DNA of 56,961 nucleotides from Candidatus Equicola faecalis. Lineage in GTDB: Bacteria > Bacteroidota > Bacteroidia > Bacteroidales > Bacteroidaceae. The DNA is taken from positions 1-56,961 of the forward strand of contig JAGHTU010000017.1 in assembly GCA_018065185.1 (NCBI GenBank), read 5' to 3'. The notes beneath the pieces were generated by a model. The model saw only the letters and a list, made by a program, of their open reading frames with translations, did no database searches and was not told where the DNA came from. Both the position numbers and the translations under genes were made by a program. Below are positions 17,617 through 26,487 of the stretch, in pieces (within the stretch, counting starts at the first letter, position 1; the number at the start of each line of letters is the position of its first letter).

Positions 17617-20142
17617 ATGTCCAAGATAACGTGGGATAAGAAGACGGGAGGCGTGTTGTTGAAACGCCACATCTCGAAGGAGACGCTAAGTGTGTCTCCT
17701 CGTCCTGTGTTCTTTGAGGAGCTTGACCTTCTGAAACTGAAAGAGAAGGGATGGAGCTATCCTGAATGCAAGGAACCGTTGCTTTGGGCATGCAACAAAC
17801 TATATTACTACAGAGGCGAACAGGTGTTTGAGGTAAAGGGTGCCAATGTCTATGATGCTCCTACTGTTGTGTTTGCCGAGGGTAAGGAGAAACTGAAGCT
17901 CAAACCTGTAGATGTGGAAGGCATGCTCGAACGCAATCGTGATGAGATGTTCGTCATAGAGAGTGAAGCAATAGAATTTATTCGCGATACCTACACAATG
18001 TATTCTTCTGCCAAGAAGTCGGTTGGTGTTGCAAAGGCCAACCAGTTGGACTTCGAAGCACTTGCTGCCAAGGTTGAGAAGAAGACCAAGCAGAAGATGG
18101 CTATTGTGAAGGAGGATTGCGATAGCTTTGACGTGATGCCACTCGAACAGGCAGAGGCAGAGGGTAAGCGTGTTTATCAGACAACACGTATCGATAAGTT
18201 CCTTGCTTCGTTCAGCGGTGGTAAGGATTCGCAGGTTGTGCTCGACCTCTGCACTCGTGCCATTCCTCCAGAGAATTTCGAGGTGATCTATAGCGACACC
18301 GGCTATGAACTGCCACCATCACTCCAGATGTATCAGGAGATCATCGAGCATTATCAGAAGCTTTATCCCGAACTGAAATTCTCAGTAGCCAAGAATCACG
18401 CATCCGTATTGAGTTACTGGGACAAGATAGGAACACCAAGCGATACTCACCGTTGGTGTTGTGCTGTCATGAAAACAGGTCCTCTATACCGAATGCTCAA
18501 GACGGAGGACAACAAGCAGGCAAAGGTACTCACGTTTGATGGTGTTCGTGCCGAAGAGAGTACCAGACGTTCTGGCTACAATCGCATCGGTAAGGGCGTG
18601 AAGCATAGTACTGTTATCAATGCAAGCCCTATTCTTTATTGGAACTCAGTTGAGATTTTCTTGTATCTCTTCAAATACAATCTGCCTATCAATCCTGCTT
18701 ACAGAAACGGTATGACTCGTGTAGGTTGTTTGATTTGTCCATTCTCTTCTGAATGGAATGATATGGTATCTAACCAACGATACAAAGAAAGCCTTAAACC
18801 ATTCTTGTCAAGAATTGAAAACATCACCAAGGCTTCTGGTGCTCAAGACGTTCAAGATTACATTAAACAAGGAAATTGGAAAAGACGAGCAGGAAGTCGA
18901 GAGATGCATTTCCCTTCGTTCATGCAGATTAAGGAACATAAACCACACATTACCTTCATTCTTACAAAACCACAGAAGGATCCTTTTACATGGCTTGAAG
19001 CAGTAGGTAAGAATCAAATATCTATTAGCGAAGATGGTAAGATTAAGGGCGAGCTTAGATTCGACAAGAATACATACAAATTTGATGGTACAATAAAGGA
19101 CGATACTGTCAAAGTTACTTTCTATAACACTTTCCAAAGCCCTCTGATGCAGGGATATTTGAAAAGAGTATTCTACAAATCTACATACTGTATCGACTGC
19201 TCTGTTTGTGAAGTAGAGTGTCCTACAGGTGCATTAACAATCTTACCAACGCCCAGAATTGATGCCGATAAGTGTGCACATTGTCAAAAGTGCCTAATGT
19301 TCCATGAGCACGGATGTATAGCAGCTTATTCCTTGGCAGAAACTGGTATTCAAGGAAGCGTAAAAACAAATAATAATATGAAACTCGTAAGCTACAATAA
19401 CTTTGGAATGAATAGCGACTGGACAGATTATTTCTTCTCCAGCTATGAGACTTACTTTGATGACAACTCTCATGGTCTCAACCCTAAGGAAATCTTACCA
19501 AACTTTGTGAAATGGTTAGTTCAAGCAGGTATCCTAAACGACACTAAGAACAAGCAGATTACCGAAGTTGGCAAGAAGTTGGCAGAAAGCTACATTGACA
19601 TGCCAGATGTTGTTTGGCAGGTAATTTGGATAAACCTTACATACAACTCACCAATTGCGAAGTGGTATAAGGAAGCCATTGATTGGGGTTCGCAATTTAC
19701 TCAGGCAGACATTGAAGAATTGCTTAAGTCTGATTATCCTGACCTAAGTCCTAAGACTGCTCACAACATCCTCTATGCTCTCTTTAGAACTTTCCGTGAA
19801 AGTCCTATTGGTGAAATGGGTCAACTTATTTCAGAGTCAAAGCAGCACTATAAGAAGGAATGTCAAACAGACCTCACAAATATTGCCGTTGCTTACTCTC
19901 TCTATAAGTATGCAGAATACAAGAACATTCGTTCTATGAGAGTAACTGACATCTATGCTGCTGATAACAAGGCTGGCATTTATAAGGAGTTCGGTATTTC
20001 AAAATCCGACTTTGTCGATATTCTGAGATCACTCAATAGTGAAACAAATCGTCTCATTGTTGCTGAGCTTAATATGGGCTTAGACAATATTACTCTTCGT
20101 GATGACATCACTTCTGAGGATGTCTTAAAGTTAATGCTCTAA
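17617..20142 (+). CDS. brxP: BrxP-like protein: PAPS-reductase-type PP-loop domain, ferredoxin module and DUF4007 domain
   Basis: An 841-residue protein, the marker of type 4 BREX. The N-terminal 180 residues are unassigned. A PP-loop ATPase follows (FSGGKDSQ, Ser200-Ser205), with RWCCAVMK, the RAEES motif and VGCLICPF, as in PAPS reductases and DndC, which activate sulfur or sulfate chemistry. Next is a two-cluster-like ferredoxin: Cys525, 528, 531, 535 followed by Pro, then Cys553, 556, 559 and HEHGC. The last 220 residues or so (from NNFGMNSDWTDYFF) match DUF4007, a domain seen beside DNA phosphorothioation genes. It would modify DNA, probably with sulfur, to mark self, because no methyltransferase gene is present. 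The start Met is followed one codon later by a possible weak AT-rich leader; no other start fits better. Confidence 0.85.
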   Translation: MSKITWDKKTGGVLLKRHISKETLSVSPRPVFFEELDLLKLKEKGWSYPECKEPLLWACNKLYYYRGEQVFEVKGANVYDAPTVVFAEGKEKLKLKPVDVEGMLERNRDEMFVIESEAIEFIRDTYTMYSSAKKSVGVAKANQLDFEALAAKVEKKTKQKMAIVKEDCDSFDVMPLEQAEAEGKRVYQTTRIDKFLASFSGGKDSQVVLDLCTRAIPPENFEVIYSDTGYELPPSLQMYQEIIEHYQKLYPELKFSVAKNHASVLSYWDKIGTPSDTHRWCCAVMKTGPLYRMLKTEDNKQAKVLTFDGVRAEESTRRSGYNRIGKGVKHSTVINASPILYWNSVEIFLYLFKYNLPINPAYRNGMTRVGCLICPFSSEWNDMVSNQRYKESLKPFLSRIENITKASGAQDVQDYIKQGNWKRRAGSREMHFPSFMQIKEHKPHITFILTKPQKDPFTWLEAVGKNQISISEDGKIKGELRFDKNTYKFDGTIKDDTVKVTFYNTFQSPLMQGYLKRVFYKSTYCIDCSVCEVECPTGALTILPTPRIDADKCAHCQKCLMFHEHGCIAAYSLAETGIQGSVKTNNNMKLVSYNNFGMNSDWTDYFFSSYETYFDDNSHGLNPKEILPNFVKWLVQAGILNDTKNKQITEVGKKLAESYIDMPDVVWQVIWINLTYNSPIAKWYKEAIDWGSQFTQADIEELLKSDYPDLSPKTAHNILYALFRTFRESPIGEMGQLISESKQHYKKECQTDLTNIAVAYSLYKYAEYKNIRSMRVTDIYAADNKAGIYKEFGISKSDFVDILRSLNSETNRLIVAELNMGLDNITLRDDITSEDVLKLML

Positions 20143-20143
20143 T

Positions 20144-20605
20144 ATGGCTAATCAACTTAGGATAAAATACTATTCAGATGCTTTTTTGAAGCTTCATTGC
20201 GCTCAGGTTAGAGGCAGAAAGATATTCGCAAAACCTATCTTTGTGTTTTCTGTAATCCAAGCAATTGAAGACAAAGTAGTGACTGAAAACAAATTCGAAT
20301 ATGGCAAAGGGAACTTTGAACAGTTTCGTGAGATTTACAAAGACACCTACATGTCTTATCAGCCAAATGAGTACCTGACACCCATATTCAAGCCATACTT
20401 CCATCTTACTACTGATGGTTTCTGGCATCATAAGGTATTAGACGATAACGTCCCAAAGAAGTCATCTACAACCTATCTCAAAGATAACGTCTCATACGCC
20501 TACCTTGACGAAGCCCTTTGGGATTTGCTTCAAGAACCAAGCGTGAGAGAACAATACAGAGAACTGATAGTAAACTTTTTCCTAAGACCAAAAACAGAAG
20601 AATAA
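20144..20605 (+). CDS. Stand-alone SBD-like (phosphorothioate-DNA-binding type) domain protein
   Basis: A 153-residue protein resembling the N-terminal recognition domain of McrA-type HNH endonucleases, which binds phosphorothioate DNA in ScoMcrA. Shared features: the basic start of the core helix with KP (RGRKIFAKPIFVFSV, 23-37), the segment PYFHLTTDGFWH (84-95), and an end helix of the type LDEALWDLL...REQYRELIVNFF. There is no HNH or other nuclease motif. It lies between brxP and brxC with spacings of 1 and 2 bases, so it is an integral operon member. It might read the sulfur mark that BrxP makes. Family assignment is from pattern recognition and moderate. Confidence 0.6.
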   Translation: MANQLRIKYYSDAFLKLHCAQVRGRKIFAKPIFVFSVIQAIEDKVVTENKFEYGKGNFEQFREIYKDTYMSYQPNEYLTPIFKPYFHLTTDGFWHHKVLDDNVPKKSSTTYLKDNVSYAYLDEALWDLLQEPSVREQYRELIVNFFLRPKTEE

Positions 20606-20607
20606 TC

Positions 20608-23600
20608 ATGGCATCAAAATATAGCGACATCATAACCCTCAGCAAGTCAAGGACGGTATATAACATCCGCGAAGAGGGACCAGAAGATTGGAAGACCTTC
20701 ATCGCCAACAAACAATTCAACGAGTTGTTGGAAAAGACCATAAAGGCTGTATTCAACAACGATCCAGATCACCACAAGTCAATATGGATGATGGGTACAT
20801 ACGGTTCGGGCAAGAGTCATGCTGGAGCCGTGGTAAAGCATCTGTTGTGTGACCCATTGGACAGCATTATGGATTACGTGAACTTAGAGTACAAGGATCC
20901 AAAGTACGATATGTTGCGTTCCAACATCCTCTCATTGCGCGACATGAAGCGTCTGTTCCCTGTCAGTCTTTATGGTCAGCAGAGCATCACACACGAGGAT
21001 GACCTTTCGCTCCAGATTCAGCGAGAGATAAAGAGTGCATTGGAAGAAGCAGGTTTGAACATCAACGTGAAGACCGACTTCGATACATACATTGAACACA
21101 TCAATCAGCAGCCACAATTCTGGGAAATGCTGATAGAACAAAGTCCCAAGCTCTACTCTAAGGCTCCCGACATCAAGAAGCTGAAGAGTGATCTTGCAGC
21201 TTGCGACCCTGGTGTACTCGATGTGGTAAACGATGCACTTCGTGAGAATCGTTATGCAGTACGTATGGATAGTCATAACCTCTGCAAATGGATTATAGAG
21301 GTTCAGAACAAGTTGCGCGAAGGTGGCGAGTACGATGGATTGTTGATTGTATGGGATGAGTTCACCGAAATCTGTACCTCAGCCATCGGTATCAAATTGC
21401 TGGAGCGCATACAGGAGATTGCGGATACCCTAATGTCAACAGAGCATGACAGCTACTTCCTGCTTATCTCACATCCTTCAGCACTCTACGGATTGAACGA
21501 GGAGAAGCGAAACCAAACTATTGGTCGCTACAACCACATCACTTACAACATGGAAACCGTAAGTGCGTTCAAGATCATGTCGCGCAAGTTCAATATCCTT
21601 GACGATGACGCACACGCAGAGTTGGTAAAGGAGTTCTATGATGCCAATGGCGAACTGCTCAATATCTACTCGACAGCATCCAACCAACCCGAGGAAACAA
21701 AGAGCGACATCAAGAAACTCTTCCCTCTGCACCCAGGCACAGCCGACCTTGCTACATACTATGCTCGTGAAGCAGGAAGTTCAAGCCGAAGCGTATTTGA
21801 GTTCCTTGCAAGCGATGATGTACGAGCATTCTTCGAAGACGAATTAGCATTCAACAACTATGCCACCATCACAGCCGACTACCTGTGGGATTATGTTCGG
21901 GAGGCATTCAACGAAGATACTGCACGCTTTGGTGCCGTTACAGAGAAGTACAACACCTTCAACCTGAAAGTGGAGCATCAGGGCGAGCACTATGCAAGCG
22001 TGTTCAAAGGCATTCTCCTGCTCAATGCGCTCAACAATATCGCTCACAACGATACAGTAACACCATCGGAAGAGAACATCAAGAACCTCTTTGCTGGTAC
22101 TGAGATTGCTGCCGATGTTGACATGATTCTCGACTACTTCAATGAGAAGAGTATCATCCAGAGACTCCCTGGCGGCATATTCTCAATCCAGTTTACCGCA
22201 CTTCCCGGCAACGAGATTGAAGACATCAAGAAGGACTTGGTAAGCGGTCAGTTCAAGTTTACTGATCAGGTAGCCAAGTTCTCGGACGTTGCACTCAATG
22301 AGTTCAATAAGGCATACGCCAACATGGCACGTCCATACAAAATAGAAATCTACAGTCAGCAGACAAACGAGTTCACCCTTCAGAACCGTATCGAAAACGG
22401 CAAGAAGACATGCAAGGGATATGAGTTGTTTGTAGCCATCCTTGTTGCAAGAAACTTTGATGAACTGAACTTCCTGAAGACAAAGGCACACGACTGGAAC
22501 ATTCAGGGAAAGCTGAAGGATGTTTGTATGGTTGTGTTTGATGCAACCTTCGAGAACAAGAACTACGACGACTTCATCAACTTGATGGCAAATGCAACCT
22601 GTGCTCAGCGTCATGGCCTTACTTCACAGCAAGACACTCACATGGGCAACGCAAAGAAGATGGTGAAGGATTGGGCTTCGCGTATGCGTGTGGGCAATTG
22701 CACATATTATATAAATGGAGAGGAAGATACCGTATCAGGTCAGAAACTTGTCACCACAATCAATGGCGTTGTGGCTCCATTCATCTTCAGTTCAGGTCCT
22801 GAGTCGTTACAGTTAATCCAGTCGAAGTTCTCAAAGACCTATTGGAAGAAGCAAGCAGCGAAAGTTGCAGTGGATGCCGTTCTGCAGTTCAACGCCAAGG
22901 ATGAGATTATTGCCAAGGCAAGTGGTCAGGGTAAGCACGTAGAATATCTGTTGCAAGATAGTGTGGATAGCAACCTCGATTGGAAGAGCGACATTGATAC
23001 CAACCATCCGCTCAAACTGGTTTGCGACTTCGTGGATAATGTATTCAAGAAGACCAACAAGAACCAGGAGTTCAACCTTGGTGAGAAATTGGCTCCTCTG
23101 TCAGAAGCACCTTACGGTTTGTACCAGAGCTATGCAGGTATGAGTATGGTAGCTTTTGCTATGCGTAAGTATGCGAAGCAGATATTCGACATGAGCGGTA
23201 AGCCTCGTGACAGCCGAAACCTTGTTGATGATGTATGCGAGGTGTTCAAGGCATGGGAAGACGGAAAGAAGAGCAACAAACTGAACTTCATGTTCGAGAG
23301 TAAGGAGTCATCCGACCTCTGCCAGTATTTCCTCCATACCTTCCACCTCAACAGCCTTCCGGGATATAAGGACGTGTCGAGCCTTACCGATGCACGTTGG
23401 GCCTTGCTCGAATATGCCAAGAAGAACGGTTATCCTCTCTGGGCATTGAAATATACAGGATGCAAGGAGGAGATTGTAACCCTCGTTGACAACATCGTGA
23501 AGATATGCGATCCTAACGGACTTGCCAATCAGGAGATGATAGGACAGACAGCCAAGTTGTTCAAAAAGCTTGACCTCGACCTCAATCTTCTCCTTGTTGA

Positions 23601-24072
23601 ACCAGACGTATTCAAGAAAGGCTTCCTTGCATTCCTACGCAAAGAAGAGAAGGTTGCTTTGCAAGATCATGAATTTGACTCAGTATATGACTACCTGAAG
23701 AAGCACTTGCAAGGCGAAATCGGTAGATGGAGCGAAAGCGAGGTAAAGATACAGGAGCTTTATTGGCGCATGGAACAAAACGATGGCGGCAATGGCGGCC
23801 AAGGTGGTAATGGCGGCAATGGCGGCAATGGAAATGGCGAAGGCGGTCAAGGTGGCCAGGGAGGTTCTGGCAACCAAGGCGGCAACGGTGCGAATGCTGG
23901 TGGTCAAGGCGGCAATGGCGGTTCTTCTGATTCAGATTTGAAGAAGAAGAAGGAAGAGGCCAAGCACCATGTGGCAGAACTGACCGATGAAAAGATTCGC
24001 CAAAGCATTGAGAATATGATTGAGAACGAAGACAGTTACATCATCGATACTATACTGAAATATGTACGCTGA
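20608..24072 (+). CDS. brxC: BREX P-loop ATPase BrxC/PglY-like
   Basis: A large ATPase of 1154 residues when started at ATG 20608, two bases after the previous stop; an upstream ATG inside the preceding gene is less likely. Walker A is GTYGSGKSH (63-71) and Walker B LLIVWDEFTE (Asp250-Glu251). The rest is the long helical body typical of BrxC/PglY (DUF6079-like). Near the end a Gly/Asn/Gln-rich linker (residues about 1060-1108) precedes a Lys-rich C-terminal helix. BrxC is needed for BREX DNA modification and phage exclusion and probably forms a complex with PglZ. Its stop overlaps the pglZ start by 11 bases. Confidence 0.88.
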   Translation: MASKYSDIITLSKSRTVYNIREEGPEDWKTFIANKQFNELLEKTIKAVFNNDPDHHKSIWMMGTYGSGKSHAGAVVKHLLCDPLDSIMDYVNLEYKDPKYDMLRSNILSLRDMKRLFPVSLYGQQSITHEDDLSLQIQREIKSALEEAGLNINVKTDFDTYIEHINQQPQFWEMLIEQSPKLYSKAPDIKKLKSDLAACDPGVLDVVNDALRENRYAVRMDSHNLCKWIIEVQNKLREGGEYDGLLIVWDEFTEICTSAIGIKLLERIQEIADTLMSTEHDSYFLLISHPSALYGLNEEKRNQTIGRYNHITYNMETVSAFKIMSRKFNILDDDAHAELVKEFYDANGELLNIYSTASNQPEETKSDIKKLFPLHPGTADLATYYAREAGSSSRSVFEFLASDDVRAFFEDELAFNNYATITADYLWDYVREAFNEDTARFGAVTEKYNTFNLKVEHQGEHYASVFKGILLLNALNNIAHNDTVTPSEENIKNLFAGTEIAADVDMILDYFNEKSIIQRLPGGIFSIQFTALPGNEIEDIKKDLVSGQFKFTDQVAKFSDVALNEFNKAYANMARPYKIEIYSQQTNEFTLQNRIENGKKTCKGYELFVAILVARNFDELNFLKTKAHDWNIQGKLKDVCMVVFDATFENKNYDDFINLMANATCAQRHGLTSQQDTHMGNAKKMVKDWASRMRVGNCTYYINGEEDTVSGQKLVTTINGVVAPFIFSSGPESLQLIQSKFSKTYWKKQAAKVAVDAVLQFNAKDEIIAKASGQGKHVEYLLQDSVDSNLDWKSDIDTNHPLKLVCDFVDNVFKKTNKNQEFNLGEKLAPLSEAPYGLYQSYAGMSMVAFAMRKYAKQIFDMSGKPRDSRNLVDDVCEVFKAWEDGKKSNKLNFMFESKESSDLCQYFLHTFHLNSLPGYKDVSSLTDARWALLEYAKKNGYPLWALKYTGCKEEIVTLVDNIVKICDPNGLANQEMIGQTAKLFKKLDLDLNLLLVEPDVFKKGFLAFLRKEEKVALQDHEFDSVYDYLKKHLQGEIGRWSESEVKIQELYWRMEQNDGGNGGQGGNGGNGGNGNGEGGQGGQGGSGNQGGNGANAGGQGGNGGSSDSDLKKKKEEAKHHVAELTDEKIRQSIENMIENEDSYIIDTILKYVR
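23785..23932 (+). repeat. Gly/Asn-coding low-complexity tract inside brxC
   Basis: Repeats of GGCGGCAATGGCGG-like units encode a Gly-Gly-Asn/Gln-rich linker (about 50 residues) near the BrxC C-terminus. Such a tract is prone to slippage and could vary in length between strains. It probably forms a flexible arm before the C-terminal helix. Confidence 0.75.
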
Positions 24073-26485
24073 ATTTAACAACATAGACGACCTCTTCAAT
24101 GCTGTCAAGGAAGACAAGCAAGCAGATGGTGTGAACTCGGTTACGCTCAACCGATACCCAATGCGCTTTGTCCTCTTTGACAACTTCCGTGACTCGTATG
24201 CCTTCATCATCCGCATGATGCAGGAAATGAAGGTGAGCATGGAAGAGGTGCAGCATTGGCTGGATTCCGATTATCCCGACTACATCATCTCACATTCGAG
24301 ATTGGCAGATGAGATGGGAAAGTATTTCAAGGCATTGAATGGAGAAAGCAAGATTATTGCTCCATTCTCCGAGTTGGCACGTTTCTACGACAACGATGCC
24401 AAAAAGCAGTTTGACGCCCTCATCAAAACGATAAAGGGCTTCGAGTGTTTGCAAGAGGGATGGGATAAGAAGCAAAGAATCTATATCCCTATAGTCGGTC
24501 TTGAAGGCAAGATGTCCACATTCTTTAGCGACACACAGACAACCATCTGGTATCTGCGTGCGGAGAATCAAGAACTAAACTACAGATTGATACTGACTGA
24601 CCGCACAACATACGGTGTGCAGAATCTGGAAAGCCAATACACCATAGTGAAGAATGTGGCAGAGTGGCTTGACTTCTGGCGTAATAAGGATTATCACGAG
24701 AAGCCAAACATCATCTGTAGTTCACGCTCCATCTATGCCAATGCCTGCTATGCACAGCCGGACAATGCCTTTACGTATTGTACCTGTGGCAGCGTCTATG
24801 AGTTCCTGAACAAAGGTTTGGGATTGAGTTTCTCAGACATTCAGTATAAGGAGAAGGACGAAGAGTACTGGAAGGAACTGGCAAAGGAGGTTGACCTACA
24901 GAGTCAGTTTGACTTCAACGTATTCTTCAGCCGTCACTTTTCTATGACCCAGGTAGAGGATTACAAGGCTTTCATAAAACTTTGGTTTGAGTATAACGAT
25001 GGCTTCAGCAGATGGTTGCTTATCAATACCTATATAAATAAGTTTGGTGAGGATCAGTATCTGTGCCGAGTTCTGTCAAAGCTTAGTGATGAATCAGACA
25101 GAGAACTCTTTGCCATGCTTGCGCTGGAATTTACGAACGTCAAGGAAGAAATGGATGTTCGTAGATACTGCATGAACGAAGCAAGCAAAAGAGGCATACA
25201 GCTGACGGTAGAGGCACAGAATGACCTTCAGAAGAAATTGCTCCAGATTGCAGCATCAGATGGTTATCATTACGCGATTTCCCTGTTTACCTCCATGTCG
25301 GTCAAAGAGAAGGAACTTGCAATTACTTGGTTGGGTAAGGGGCTCATTCAGGTTAATGATGTGGAGCACTTCTATCTAGAACTTTACCACTATCTACAGC
25401 CATCAACTGGAACTATCGATGCCAACCAGACGTGGTGTCTTGACTACTTCAACAAGTATAAGAAGGCGAAGATTGCTGACCATTATGATGAAGATGTGGC
25501 CAAGATTATTGAGGAACGGAATGGTACACCTGTCAAGTTCAATAACTGGTACCAGAAGTTCCATACGACAAACAATATCCTCAACAACCGTGGTGACATA
25601 GAGGTATTCTATTGGATAGATGGTCTTGGGGTTGACTGGATTACGCTTATTGCCTATCTTGTAGAACAGAAGATGAGCGAGAAGGTCTTCCTGAATGATG
25701 CAATGATAGCAAGAGCAGTATTGCCGACCAAGACAGACATCAACAAGGAGAACCTGATGAAGCTGATAAAGGGAAATGTGACCTTTGAGAAGATAGGTGA
25801 CATCGACCAGATGGCGCATAAGAACAACAATATCTATCCCAACAACATCATCGCTGAGATAGAAGCTGTAACTGAAACCATCAACGAACTGCTGAGAAAG
25901 TACATCGGCAAGAAGATTGCCATCGTTTCGGATCATGGTATCAGTTATCTGTCGCAAACACAGCAAGGCTTGAACCTTGGAGGTTTCGAGAGTCACCATT
26001 ATGGCAGATATGCAACGAAGAGTAAGGGAAAGCTTGTCGGTGATGACAACTACTTCATGCTGGAGGATGGAAAGACCGTTTGTGCCTTGAACCACCAGTC
26101 ACTTTGCGCCAAGATCAATACCGGTTCAGGTGCTCATGGGGGTTGTACTCCCGAGGAAGTGCTGGTTCCGATACTTATCATTTCGTCTTCACCAAACAAC
26201 AAGAACTGGAATGTTCAGATATTGAACAAGGATGTGTCGGCAACGGATCCTGTCATTCACATGAAGATTGTTGGTCTTTCATCATTGGATAGTCCTAAGG
26301 TGTTCTACAACGGCAGGTCTTACAACGTATTCTCTGTGGGTCATGATCTCTTTGATAGTGAACCGATAGAATTGAAGAACGAAGTGACAGATGTAGAAAT
26401 CCGCATTGGCGAAACATCTGAGATAAAGAAGATTAGTGTACAAACCGGAGGTCAGGAAGACGACCTCTTTGCAGGAATGATATAA
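24062..26485 (+). CDS. pglZ: BREX phosphatase-like protein PglZ
   Basis: An 807-residue protein with an alkaline-phosphatase-superfamily PglZ domain in its C-terminal half. Metal-ligand motifs are visible: YWIDGLGVDW (Asp520), IVSDHGISYL (Asp624, His625) and GAHGGCTPEE (His692). The N-terminal half is helical and specific to BREX. PglZ is the protein common to all BREX types and is required for phage exclusion; its biochemical role as a phosphatase or nuclease is not settled. It overlaps brxC by 11 bases and lies 2 bases before brxL. Confidence 0.9.
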   Translation: MYAEFNNIDDLFNAVKEDKQADGVNSVTLNRYPMRFVLFDNFRDSYAFIIRMMQEMKVSMEEVQHWLDSDYPDYIISHSRLADEMGKYFKALNGESKIIAPFSELARFYDNDAKKQFDALIKTIKGFECLQEGWDKKQRIYIPIVGLEGKMSTFFSDTQTTIWYLRAENQELNYRLILTDRTTYGVQNLESQYTIVKNVAEWLDFWRNKDYHEKPNIICSSRSIYANACYAQPDNAFTYCTCGSVYEFLNKGLGLSFSDIQYKEKDEEYWKELAKEVDLQSQFDFNVFFSRHFSMTQVEDYKAFIKLWFEYNDGFSRWLLINTYINKFGEDQYLCRVLSKLSDESDRELFAMLALEFTNVKEEMDVRRYCMNEASKRGIQLTVEAQNDLQKKLLQIAASDGYHYAISLFTSMSVKEKELAITWLGKGLIQVNDVEHFYLELYHYLQPSTGTIDANQTWCLDYFNKYKKAKIADHYDEDVAKIIEERNGTPVKFNNWYQKFHTTNNILNNRGDIEVFYWIDGLGVDWITLIAYLVEQKMSEKVFLNDAMIARAVLPTKTDINKENLMKLIKGNVTFEKIGDIDQMAHKNNNIYPNNIIAEIEAVTETINELLRKYIGKKIAIVSDHGISYLSQTQQGLNLGGFESHHYGRYATKSKGKLVGDDNYFMLEDGKTVCALNHQSLCAKINTGSGAHGGCTPEEVLVPILIISSSPNNKNWNVQILNKDVSATDPVIHMKIVGLSSLDSPKVFYNGRSYNVFSVGHDLFDSEPIELKNEVTDVEIRIGETSEIKKISVQTGGQEDDLFAGMI

Positions 26486-26487
26486 TT

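Noticed and set aside
17378..17791. 137-residue minus-strand frame overlapping the brxP start
   Set aside because: Its ATG lies inside brxP and the first third is antisense to it; only the part from about 17378 to 17610 looks protein-like and that has no good start.
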